DNA from: an uncultured bacterium | GTDB lineage: Bacteria; Actinomycetota; Coriobacteriia; Coriobacteriales; Coriobacteriaceae | Assembly: GCA_905216175.1 (NCBI GenBank) | Contig: CAJMSV010000013.1 | Coordinates: forward strand, 1-28,364 | DNA: 28,364 nucleotides | Direction: 5' to 3' | Shown here: piece after piece, positions 13,624-21,390 of the stretch | Position numbering within the stretch: position 1 is the stretch's first letter | Layout of the letters: each line of letters begins with the position of its first letter | Notes under the pieces: generated by a model | Told to the model about the DNA's origin: nothing | The model's input: the letters and a program-made list of their open reading frames with translations, nothing else | Database searches by the model: none | Made by a program: the position numbers and the translations under genes

Positions 13624-15051
13624 ATGAAAAACTTTATGGACGATCAGGATTTCCTGCTGAGCACCAAGACCGGTGAGGAGCTGTTCCACAACTTTGCCGA
13701 GGGCATGCCCATCGTCGACTACCACTGCCACATTTCCCCCAAGGAGATCTGGGAGGACAAGCGTTTCGAGAACATCACCGAGGTTTGGCTGGGCGGCGAC
13801 CACTACAAGTGGCGCCTGATGCGTGCCAACGGCGTCGACGCGCGTTTTATCACTGGCGACGCCCCTGCTCGCGAGAAGTTCCAAAAGTGGGCCGAGACCC
13901 TGGGTCGCTGCGTCGGCAACCCCGTCTTTGAGTGGAGCCACCTGGAGCTTAAGCGCTACTTTGGCTACGAGGGCGTCCTCAACGGCAAGACCGCCCAGGA
14001 GGTCTGGGACCTTGCCAACGCCAAGCTCGCCGAGGCCAGCTTCACCTGCCGCAACCTGATCAAGCAGTCCAACGTCCGCATGATCTGCACTACTGACGAC
14101 CCCGCCGACAGCTTTGAGTGGCACAAGAAGATTGCAGCCGACGACAGCTTTGACGTTCAGGTCGTTCCCGCCATGCGCCCCGACGCCGCCCTGCGCATCG
14201 AGCGCGGCCAGGAGTTTGCCGACTACTGCAAGCGCCTCTCCGAGGTTGCCGGCGTTGAGGTCAGCGACTTCGAGGGCATGAAGGCTGCCATCTCCAAGCG
14301 CTACGACGTTGCTCACGAGCTGGGCTGCCGCGCATCCGACCACGCACTTGACTACGTTATGTACGTCCCGGCTACCGCCGACGAGATCGAGGCCATCTTT
14401 GCCAAGGGCCTGGCTGCCGAGCCGCTAACCGAGGAGGAGGTCCTCAAGTACAAGACTGCCTTTATGCAGTTCGTCGCCGGCGAGTATGTCCGTCTGGGCT
14501 GGGCCATGCAGCTGCACTTTGGCTGCAAGCGCGACAACAACCGCGCCATGTTTGCCAAGCTCGGTCCCGACACCGGCTACGACTGCATCTCCAACTACAC
14601 GCCGTCCGACCAGCTCGCCGATTTCCTCAACTCCATCCAGGAGACCTGCGGCCTGCCCAAGACCATCCTGTACAGCCTGAACCCCATCGATAACACCATG
14701 ATCGATACCGTCATGGGCTGCTTCCAGGAGGCTCCGACCGCCGGTAAGATCCTGAACGGCACCGCCTGGTGGTTCAACGACAACGAGGTCGGTATGCGCG
14801 AGCAGCTCACGGCCATGGCAAACGAGGGCGTGCTGGGCAACTTTGTGGGCATGCTTACCGCCTCCCGCTCTTTCCTGTCCTATCCGCGCCACGAGTACTT
14901 CCGTCGCGTGCTGTGCAGCGTGATCGGCGAGTGGGTCGAGCAGGGCAAGTACCCGGCCGACATGGAGCTGCTGGGCAGTATCGTGCGTGACATCAGCTAC
15001 AACAACTCCGTTCGCTACTTTGGCTTCGATCTGGACACTGTCGAGGCATAG
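13624..15051 (+). CDS. uxaC: Uronate isomerase UxaC
   Basis: Isomerises D-glucuronate to D-fructuronate and D-galacturonate to D-tagaturonate, first step of hexuronate breakdown in the cytoplasm. The 475-residue protein is of the amidohydrolase superfamily, with the metal-binding HCH at residues 34-36 (VDYHCHISPKEI) and the family motifs SWWFND-like GTAWWFNDNEVGM and LTASRSFLSYPRHEYFRR. The frame is open far upstream, but the ATG at 13624 has AAAGGGG about eight bases before it and gives the usual family length. First gene of the operon uxaC - symporter - uxaB - uxaA, just after the operator region. Confidence 0.96.
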   Translation: MKNFMDDQDFLLSTKTGEELFHNFAEGMPIVDYHCHISPKEIWEDKRFENITEVWLGGDHYKWRLMRANGVDARFITGDAPAREKFQKWAETLGRCVGNPVFEWSHLELKRYFGYEGVLNGKTAQEVWDLANAKLAEASFTCRNLIKQSNVRMICTTDDPADSFEWHKKIAADDSFDVQVVPAMRPDAALRIERGQEFADYCKRLSEVAGVEVSDFEGMKAAISKRYDVAHELGCRASDHALDYVMYVPATADEIEAIFAKGLAAEPLTEEEVLKYKTAFMQFVAGEYVRLGWAMQLHFGCKRDNNRAMFAKLGPDTGYDCISNYTPSDQLADFLNSIQETCGLPKTILYSLNPIDNTMIDTVMGCFQEAPTAGKILNGTAWWFNDNEVGMREQLTAMANEGVLGNFVGMLTASRSFLSYPRHEYFRRVLCSVIGEWVEQGKYPADMELLGSIVRDISYNNSVRYFGFDLDTVEA

Positions 15052-15101
15052 ATCTGTATGTGTTCCGATTGGTGAAATCGGTTGCAAAGGGGAGGGACCA
15101 T

Positions 15102-16607
15102 ATGGGAACAGGGCAACAGAAAAACGAGCAGATCGTGTCTGCTCAGGCGGATTCGGGATCGATGCAGAGCTCGCAGGATATCAAGTTGAGCTGGCGTGAG
15201 AAAATCTGCTATGGCTTTGGCGATTTGGGCAACGGATTCATGTTCGATCTTGGTCAGGCATATCTGACCAAGTTCTACACTGACATCTGCCTGATTTCGC
15301 CAGGCGTGGTGAGCCTGATTTTCGCCGTCACCAAGATTTTCGATGCGTTCATGGACCCGATTGCCGGTGCATTCGTCGACGGTAGAAAGAAGATTGGCAA
15401 GCACGGTCGGTTTCGTCCGGTCATGATGGTTTCGGCCGTGATCCTTGCCGTTCTAACCGTGGTGACCTTCACTGCGCCCGATATTCCCATGGCGGGCAAA
15501 ATTGCCTATGCGCTGATAACCTACATGATCTGGGGCGTCGTATACAGCTTCACCAACGTGCCATACGGATCTCTGGCCACGGTAATGACGCGTGACGTCG
15601 ATGACCGCGCGCACATGGCGTCAACGCGCCAGGCCGGTTCGCTCTGCGCACAGCTCATCACGGGCGTAGCGTTCATCCCATTGGTCCTGTTCTTTGCGGG
15701 TGGCGACACACTCGACGGCAATCCGCACGGCTATACGATTGCAGCTGTCGTCATGGGACTGTGTGGCATCGCCGGATTCGCCATCTGCTTTTTGGGAACG
15801 CGCGAGCATATCCGTATCGATCGACAGGCCGAGGAGAAGGCTGCGGGAAAGGCCGGCAAGAAGTCGAGCGCATTCAGCACGTATTTCAAGGTCGTTTTCA
15901 CCAACAAGAACCTGGGAGCAGTTATCCTGCTTACGCTGTTTACCATCTCGGCCATGAACACCAACAACACCATGATGGTGTATTTCTGCCAGTACAACCT
16001 AGGTAACATCGCGTTGCAGCCCATTGTCAACGGTATCATGATCGGAACGTCGGTTGTCGCCATTCTCGCCATCCCGACGCTCGTCAAGCATTTTGGCAAG
16101 AAGCGCACGTGCGTTGCCTGCTTTATCGTCGGTGCCGTGGCAAACGGCCTCAACTTCATCCTGCCGACCAATACCGTGACGTTCATCATCTTCGTTACCA
16201 TCGGCTACGTCGCGCTTGCCATCCCCAACGGTATCACCTGGAACCTGGTTTCCGATGTTATCGATTACGGTGAATGGCACACGGGAATCCGCAAGGAGGG
16301 TACGACCTACGCCGCGTTCAACTTTTCTCGTAAGCTTGCGCAATCCCTTGCCGCGATCATTTCCGGCGGCATCCTTGCCCTTACCGGATATGTGGCAAAT
16401 AAGCCCCAGACGGCCGCCACGCTGCTTGGCATCAAGGGCGCTCTGACGATTTATCCCGCTTGCGCCCTTCTGGTGGCAGCCTTGATCATCTTCGCTCTCT
16501 ACGACATTACCGAGAAGAAGTTCAATTCCATTTCCAACGACCTGTCGAATGGTCGCTGGGAGCGCGGCAAGATTGGCGAGAGCACTATCGAGACGATCGA
16601 TAAATAG
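15102..16607 (+). CDS. GPH-family hexuronide/uronate symporter
   Basis: A 501-residue membrane transporter of the glycoside-pentoside-hexuronide:cation symporter family, with about twelve hydrophobic segments. Family signs are GYGFGDLGNG-like CYGFGDLGNGFMFDLG, the cytoplasmic loop DPIAGAFVDGRKKIGKHGRFRP and the late motif NGITWNLVSDVIDYGEWHTG. I chose the ATG at 15102 since AAAGGGGAGGG ends about six bases before it. It lies 50 bases after uxaC. Context makes a hexuronate or an oligosaccharide containing it the probable substrate; no glycosidase gene is nearby, which favours the free acid. Confidence 0.88.
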   Translation: MGTGQQKNEQIVSAQADSGSMQSSQDIKLSWREKICYGFGDLGNGFMFDLGQAYLTKFYTDICLISPGVVSLIFAVTKIFDAFMDPIAGAFVDGRKKIGKHGRFRPVMMVSAVILAVLTVVTFTAPDIPMAGKIAYALITYMIWGVVYSFTNVPYGSLATVMTRDVDDRAHMASTRQAGSLCAQLITGVAFIPLVLFFAGGDTLDGNPHGYTIAAVVMGLCGIAGFAICFLGTREHIRIDRQAEEKAAGKAGKKSSAFSTYFKVVFTNKNLGAVILLTLFTISAMNTNNTMMVYFCQYNLGNIALQPIVNGIMIGTSVVAILAIPTLVKHFGKKRTCVACFIVGAVANGLNFILPTNTVTFIIFVTIGYVALAIPNGITWNLVSDVIDYGEWHTGIRKEGTTYAAFNFSRKLAQSLAAIISGGILALTGYVANKPQTAATLLGIKGALTIYPACALLVAALIIFALYDITEKKFNSISNDLSNGRWERGKIGESTIETIDK

Positions 16608-16636
16608 CCCCGCTGCTTGAAAAATCATGAATGCAA

Positions 16637-16661
16637 CCCGGTGCGGCGATGCCGTACCGGG
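16637..16661 (+). promoter_or_regulatory. Strong hairpin between symporter and uxaB
   Basis: CCCGGTGCGGC (16637-16647) pairs with GCCGTACCGGG (16651-16661) with one G-T pair around a 3-base loop. No T-run follows, so it is more likely an mRNA stability or processing element than a terminator. Confidence 0.5.
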
Positions 16662-16671
16662 ACTTGAGTTG

Positions 16672-16685
16672 AGAGGTAAACCTCT
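16672..16685 (+). promoter_or_regulatory. Hairpin sequestering the uxaB ribosome site
   Basis: AGAGGTAAACCTCT sits immediately before the uxaB ATG. The Shine-Dalgarno AGAGG can pair with CCTCT next to the start codon around a 4-base loop, which may weaken initiation. Confidence 0.45.
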
Positions 16686-18200
16686 ATGAATAACATCAGC
16701 TACGAGACGCTCGAGAAGATCGGCTACGAGGGCTACGTGCTGCCCAAGGACGCCCCCGAGAAGGTCCTGCAGTTTGGCGAGGGCAATTTCCTGCGCGCCT
16801 TCGTCGATCGTTTCTTCGATATGGGCAACGAGGCCACCGGTTGGAACGGCAAGGTCGTCATGGTGCAGCCCATCAGCGGCGCCTTCGATTTCGCCGATGG
16901 TATCAATGCCCAGGATAGCCTGTACACCGTACTGGTGCGCGGCAAGGAGAACGGTGACACGGTTGACGATACCCGCGTGATCAGCGCCTGCAGCCGTTGC
17001 CTCAATCCGTATCGCGAGGCTGACTACCGTGCCATGATGGAGGTCGCCGTTTCCGACGGCCTGGAGATTATCGTCTCCAACACCACCGAGGCCGGTATCG
17101 CCTACGATCCGTCCTGCAAGGCCGACGACATGCCCCCCGCGAGCTTCCCTGCCAAGCTTGCCCAGGTGCTCCATGCTCGCTGGGCTGCCGGCAAGCCGGG
17201 CGTCATCGTGCTCGCCTGCGAGCTCATCGACCATAACGGCGAGGAGCTGCTGCGTATCATGAACCAGTACGTGAGCGACTGGGGCTGGGAGGACGAGTTT
17301 TCGCAGTGGATGGCCAGCGACTGCACCGTCTGCACCACGCTCGTCGACACCATCGTTCCGGGGCGCATCCGCGATCCCAAGGAGGCCGCTGCCGTGGCCG
17401 AGCGCTTGGGCTATGAAGATCCGTTCTTGGCCGTGCGTGAGCCCTTCCAGATGTGGGGTATCCAGGGTGACGAGTCCCTCAAGGAGCGTCTGCCTTTCGT
17501 GAAGGCCGGTCTGCCGGGTGTCTTTGTGACCCCCGATGTCGCCCCGTACAAGAAGCGCAAGGTCCGCATCCTCACCGGTGCCCACACCGCCTTTGTTCCG
17601 GGTTCCTGGGTTGCCGGCTTTGATATCGTGCGCGATTGCATGCACGACGAGACCGTCCGCGGCTTCATGAACACCATGCTCTACGACGAGGTCATCCCGA
17701 CGCTCGCCACCGATCTGGATGTCGAGGATTGCAAGGCCTTTGCCGCCGCCGTCGAGAACCGCTTCGACAATCCGTTTATCGACCACGCGCTGCTCTCTAT
17801 CTGCCTCTACTCCACGGCTAAGTGGCGTGCCCGCGACCTGCCTACGCTCAAGGTCCACGTTGCCGAGACCGGCAACCTGCCCAAGTGCCTGGCGACGAGC
17901 CTGGCCACGCTCATCTCCTTCTACACGCAGGAGCTCGTGTCCCGCGAGGGCGACGGCCTGCACCTGCGTCGCTCTGACGGCACCGAGTACACCGCTCAGG
18001 ACGACGCCTTCGTGCTCGACTTCTACGCTGCCCGCGCCGGCGCCGACGACGCCGAGCTGGTGCACGATGTGCTCACCAACGAGCAAATGTGGGGTGAGGA
18101 TCTTACGCAGATCGCCGGCCTGGAGGAGTTTGTCGTCAACGCTCTCGCCGTCGTGCGCTCCGAGGGCGTCAAGCAGGCGTTCGCGAACGCTCAGGCCTAA
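16686..18200 (+). CDS. uxaB: Tagaturonate reductase UxaB
   Basis: NADH-dependent reductase turning D-tagaturonate into D-altronate, of the long-chain mannitol dehydrogenase family. The 504-residue protein shows the Rossmann start VLQFGEGNFLRAFVDRFFD (about residues 27-45), the middle EPFQMWGIQG and the catalytic-region KKRKVRILTGAHTAFV. It is slightly longer than the E. coli enzyme. The family also contains fructuronate reductase (UxuB); pairing with uxaA and uxaC, rather than with a mannonate dehydratase, favours UxaB. It lies 78 bases after the symporter, with two hairpins between, the second covering its ribosome site. Confidence 0.9.
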   Translation: MNNISYETLEKIGYEGYVLPKDAPEKVLQFGEGNFLRAFVDRFFDMGNEATGWNGKVVMVQPISGAFDFADGINAQDSLYTVLVRGKENGDTVDDTRVISACSRCLNPYREADYRAMMEVAVSDGLEIIVSNTTEAGIAYDPSCKADDMPPASFPAKLAQVLHARWAAGKPGVIVLACELIDHNGEELLRIMNQYVSDWGWEDEFSQWMASDCTVCTTLVDTIVPGRIRDPKEAAAVAERLGYEDPFLAVREPFQMWGIQGDESLKERLPFVKAGLPGVFVTPDVAPYKKRKVRILTGAHTAFVPGSWVAGFDIVRDCMHDETVRGFMNTMLYDEVIPTLATDLDVEDCKAFAAAVENRFDNPFIDHALLSICLYSTAKWRARDLPTLKVHVAETGNLPKCLATSLATLISFYTQELVSREGDGLHLRRSDGTEYTAQDDAFVLDFYAARAGADDAELVHDVLTNEQMWGEDLTQIAGLEEFVVNALAVVRSEGVKQAFANAQA

Positions 18201-18210
18201 ATCCTTCTGT

Positions 18211-18236
18211 ACGCCCGCCGGGTAACTGGCGGGCGT
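18211..18236 (+). promoter_or_regulatory. Perfect hairpin between uxaB and uxaA
   Basis: ACGCCCGCC (18211-18219) pairs perfectly with GGCGGGCGT (18228-18236). No T-run follows. It resembles the intercistronic hairpin before uxaB and may tune relative expression. Confidence 0.5.
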
Positions 18237-18278
18237 CACTCGACTTCTGCTCAACCTGTAGGGTTAGGACTCTTTGTA

Positions 18279-19763
18279 ATGAACACTATCCAGATCAATC
18301 CGGCCGACAACGTCATCGTTGCGCTGTCGCCGCTCGCCAAGGGTGCTGCCGTCGAGGTTCCCGGTGTGGGCGAGGTCGTTGCCGCGGAGGATATCCCGCA
18401 GGGCTACAAGATGGCCGTGCGCGCCATTGCAGCTGGTGAGGATGTCATCAAGTACGGACTTCCCATCGGCCACGTGACGAAGGACATTCAGCCCGGCCAG
18501 TGGCTGCACACGCACAACGTGAAGACCAACCTCTCTGGTGAGATCGAGTACACCTACAATCCGACACCCCCGGTCGTTGAGCCGGTCGAGGCCGAGACCT
18601 TTATGGGCTTCCGCCGTGCCGACGGTCGTGCCGCCACGCGCAATGAGCTGTGGATCATTCCCACCGTCGGTTGCGTCAACGAAGTCGCTCGTGCCATGTG
18701 CGAGCAGGCTCAGGATTTGGTCGATGGTTCGTTGGAGGGTGTCTATTACTTCCCGCATCCGTTCGGTTGCTCACAGACCGGCGCCGACCATGCCCAGACC
18801 CGTCGTCTGCTGGTGGCACTGTCGCGTCACGCAAACGCCGCGGGCGTGCTGTTCTTGTCGCTCGGTTGCGAGAACTGCACGCATCAGCAGGTGCTCGACG
18901 AGCTCGGTGACTTCGATCACGAGCGCGTTCGTTTTCTCACCTGCCAAGATGTAGCCGACGAGCAGATCGAGGGCCACAAGATTCTGTCCGAGCTGGCACA
19001 TCTTGCCAAGCAGGCCAAGCGTGAGCCCATTCCGGCCTCAGAGCTGGTTATTGGTCTTAAGTGCGGCGGCTCTGACGGTCTTTCGGGCATTACCGCCAAC
19101 CCCACGATCGGTCGCGTGAGCGATATGGTCGTCGCCCGTGGCGGCACGTCGGTGCTCACCGAAGTGCCCGAGATGTTTGGCGCGGAGAGCATCCTGCTCG
19201 ACCGATGTGAGGACGAGCAGGTCTTTAACGCTGCCTCTGACATGCTTAACGGTTTTAAGGATTACTTTATTAGCCATGGTGAGGTGGTCTACGAGAACCC
19301 GAGTCCCGGTAACAAGGACGGTGGCATCACCACGCTCGAGGACAAGAGTTGCGGCTGCGTGCAAAAGGGCGGCTCCGCACACATTGTCGACGTGCTGCCG
19401 TATGCCGGTCACGTCACCAAGCATGGCCTGAACATGCTGTGCGGCCCGGGCAACGACATGGTATCCACCACGGCGTTGACGGCTGCTGGCTGTCACGTGA
19501 TTCTGTTCTCGACTGGACGCGGCACGCCGTTTGGTGCACCGGCGCCCACCCTCAAGGTGTTCACCAATCAGCGTCTGTGCGACCACAAGGCCAACTGGAT
19601 GGACTTTAACGCCGGCGTGATTGCCACAGGCGAACGCACACTCGACGAGGCTGCCCGAGACCTGTATCAGCTGGTACTGGATACAGCGAGCGGTAAGCTA
19701 ACGAGTGCCGAGCGCCGCGGCTGCCACGAGATCAGTATCTGGAAAGACGGCGTCTGCCTGTAG
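18279..19763 (+). CDS. uxaA: Altronate dehydratase UxaA
   Basis: Dehydrates D-altronate to 2-keto-3-deoxygluconate. The 494-residue protein is full length for the family. The N-terminal SAF domain spans about residues 1-90 with HTHN at 77-80; the C-terminal part carries the conserved cysteines in FGCSQTG, GCENC, KCGGSDGLSG and KSCGCVQKGG, thought to hold the iron centre. TAGGA precedes the ATG by about 11 bases. Last gene of the operon, closed by the terminator at 19766. The kinase and aldolase needed for the next steps are not in the window. Confidence 0.96.
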   Translation: MNTIQINPADNVIVALSPLAKGAAVEVPGVGEVVAAEDIPQGYKMAVRAIAAGEDVIKYGLPIGHVTKDIQPGQWLHTHNVKTNLSGEIEYTYNPTPPVVEPVEAETFMGFRRADGRAATRNELWIIPTVGCVNEVARAMCEQAQDLVDGSLEGVYYFPHPFGCSQTGADHAQTRRLLVALSRHANAAGVLFLSLGCENCTHQQVLDELGDFDHERVRFLTCQDVADEQIEGHKILSELAHLAKQAKREPIPASELVIGLKCGGSDGLSGITANPTIGRVSDMVVARGGTSVLTEVPEMFGAESILLDRCEDEQVFNAASDMLNGFKDYFISHGEVVYENPSPGNKDGGITTLEDKSCGCVQKGGSAHIVDVLPYAGHVTKHGLNMLCGPGNDMVSTTALTAAGCHVILFSTGRGTPFGAPAPTLKVFTNQRLCDHKANWMDFNAGVIATGERTLDEAARDLYQLVLDTASGKLTSAERRGCHEISIWKDGVCL

Positions 19764-19765
19764 AG

Positions 19766-19798
19766 AGATTCGCCATTCGTAGGGGTGGCGAATCTTTT
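19766..19798 (+). terminator. uxa operon terminator
   Basis: AGATTCGCCA (19766-19775) pairs perfectly with TGGCGAATCT (19786-19795), followed by TTTT, starting three bases after the uxaA stop. Confidence 0.88.
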
Positions 19799-19970
19799 GA
19801 TCTCGATGACGGGGCTGCACGGTGGTTCTGTGCGAGGAAAGGGTTGCTGCTGCGCGTTTGTGAGATGCTTTTCGGTGCCCTTTTCCGCACTGTTGACGTA
19901 TCTATGGTTATAAATTCGGGCAAATTGGTTTAAGAAGCCGATTTCGTCCAGGTCAATAGAGGGGAATTGC

Positions 19971-21188
19971 GTGGCTATCCACATCGTTGAGGAAGCAAAT
20001 CGTTGTCTGGGCTGCAAAAAGGCGTTCTGTCAAATCAAGGGCTGTCCGGTGCAGACGCCCATTCCGCAGGTTATCGACCTCTTTAAGCAGCGCCGTCTGC
20101 AAGAGGCGGGCGAGCTGCTGTTCCAGAATAACCCGATGAGTGCGGTCTGCTCCATGGTTTGCAACCATTCGGGCCAGTGCGAGGGCGCGTGCATCCAGGG
20201 CCGCAAGGGCACACCGGTGCATTTTTCGAGTATCGAGAACTATATCTCGACTGCATATTTGGACCGCAAGGAGTGGAAGCCCGCGCCGTCGTGCGGCAAG
20301 CAGGTTGCCGTGGTCGGTTCCGGTCCTGCCGGCATGACCGTGGCCATTAAGATGGCCCAGCTGGGCTGTGCCGTCACTGTTTTTGAGCAGCGGCCCGAGA
20401 TCGGCGGCGTGCTGGAGTACGGTATCCCCGAGTTCCGTCTGCCGCGTTCGCTCGTGCAAAAGTACCGCCACGTGATGTGCTCGCTCGGCGTGCGCGTTCG
20501 CCCCTCGACCACCATCGGCGGTGCGCTCCACATCGACGACCTGCTGCGCGACGGTTACGATGCGGTCTTTGTTGGTACCGGCACCTGGCGAGCTCGAAAG
20601 CTGGGTATTCCCGGCGAGTCGCGCGGCAATGTGCTGTTTGGTATCGACTATCTGGTCGATCCCACGAGCGTAGCAATCGGGCAGAACGTGGCGGTTATCG
20701 GCGCCGGCAATGTGGCCATGGATGTTGCCCGCACGGCCCTGCGCTCGGGTGCTCGCAAGGTTACCGTGTACGCCCGATCGCGCCATATCTCTGCCATCGA
20801 TGACGAGGTGGAGCTGACCGAGCTTGACGGTGCCGAGATTGTGTGCGGCAAAGCGATCTGCGCCATCGACGACAACGGTCCGGTGTTCGAGACGGCTATC
20901 TTTGACGAGGACAACAACGTGGTGGGCTACGAGGAAGAACTCGACCATGCGTCTGCCGACACGGTTGTGATTGCGGCGTCTCAGGTGCCCAAGGACAAGC
21001 TCGTGCTTACAACGGGCGGTCTGGAGACCGACCATCGCGGCCTGCTTTCGGTCGACGAGTATGGCATGACTACCGTGTCTGGCGTCTTTGCCGCCGGCGA
21101 CGTGGTCAACGGCCCGCTCACCGTGGTCCACGCCGTAGCTGGAGCCAAACTCGCCGTCGAAGGTATGATTGCCTACCTGGGCCTCTAA
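19971..21188 (+). CDS. GltD-like Fe-S NAD(P) oxidoreductase
   Basis: A 405-residue flavoprotein related to the small subunit of glutamate synthase and to NfnB/dihydropyrimidine dehydrogenase N-terminal parts. Cysteines for two Fe-S clusters occur near the start (CLGCKKAFCQIKGC at about 12-25, and CSMVCNHSGQCEGAC at about 60-74). The FAD site VAVVGSGPAGMTVA and the NAD(P) site VAVIGAGNVAMDVA follow, and the flavin-binding end is GVFAAGDVVNGPLTVVHAV. The start is a GTG at 19971 with AGAGGGG six bases before it. No GltB partner is present. The OYE-family flavoenzyme follows on the same strand but after a strong terminator, so a functional pairing is only suggested. Substrate unknown. Confidence 0.85.
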   Translation: MAIHIVEEANRCLGCKKAFCQIKGCPVQTPIPQVIDLFKQRRLQEAGELLFQNNPMSAVCSMVCNHSGQCEGACIQGRKGTPVHFSSIENYISTAYLDRKEWKPAPSCGKQVAVVGSGPAGMTVAIKMAQLGCAVTVFEQRPEIGGVLEYGIPEFRLPRSLVQKYRHVMCSLGVRVRPSTTIGGALHIDDLLRDGYDAVFVGTGTWRARKLGIPGESRGNVLFGIDYLVDPTSVAIGQNVAVIGAGNVAMDVARTALRSGARKVTVYARSRHISAIDDEVELTELDGAEIVCGKAICAIDDNGPVFETAIFDEDNNVVGYEEELDHASADTVVIAASQVPKDKLVLTTGGLETDHRGLLSVDEYGMTTVSGVFAAGDVVNGPLTVVHAVAGAKLAVEGMIAYLGL

Positions 21189-21192
21189 CTCC

Positions 21193-21290
21193 ATCCCGCC
21201 CATCAGTTGCGGTGAAATACGGACTGTTTTGCCGGTCAACGGCCTCACCTACTCCGTATTCCACCGCAACTTTTTTGTGAGGGTCGGGAT
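21193..21290 (+). repeat. Large palindromic element acting as terminator
   Basis: GTTGCGGTGAAATACGGA (21206-21223) pairs with TCCGTATTCCACCGCAAC (21253-21270) with one mismatch, followed by TTTTTT. An inner hairpin GCCG/CGGC sits at 21231-21243 and an outer ATCCCG/CGGGAT at 21193-21198 and 21285-21290. The element at 28248 shares CCCGCCC, then CAT and GTTGCGGT, in the same order. It ends the GltD-like gene, but its size points to a repeated genomic element. Confidence 0.7.
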
Positions 21291-21390
21291 TGAAGGTGGG
21301 GGAGTGCGAGCGGGTACGGACGCGGCGGTTGCTGATACGATAAGTACGTTAGCAACTGCCGCCGAGCGGCTTAAACGAAAGGAAGCCTGT

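Noticed and set aside
15999..18254. 751-codon open frame opposite the symporter and uxaB
   Set aside because: Antisense shadow covering two well-recognised genes.
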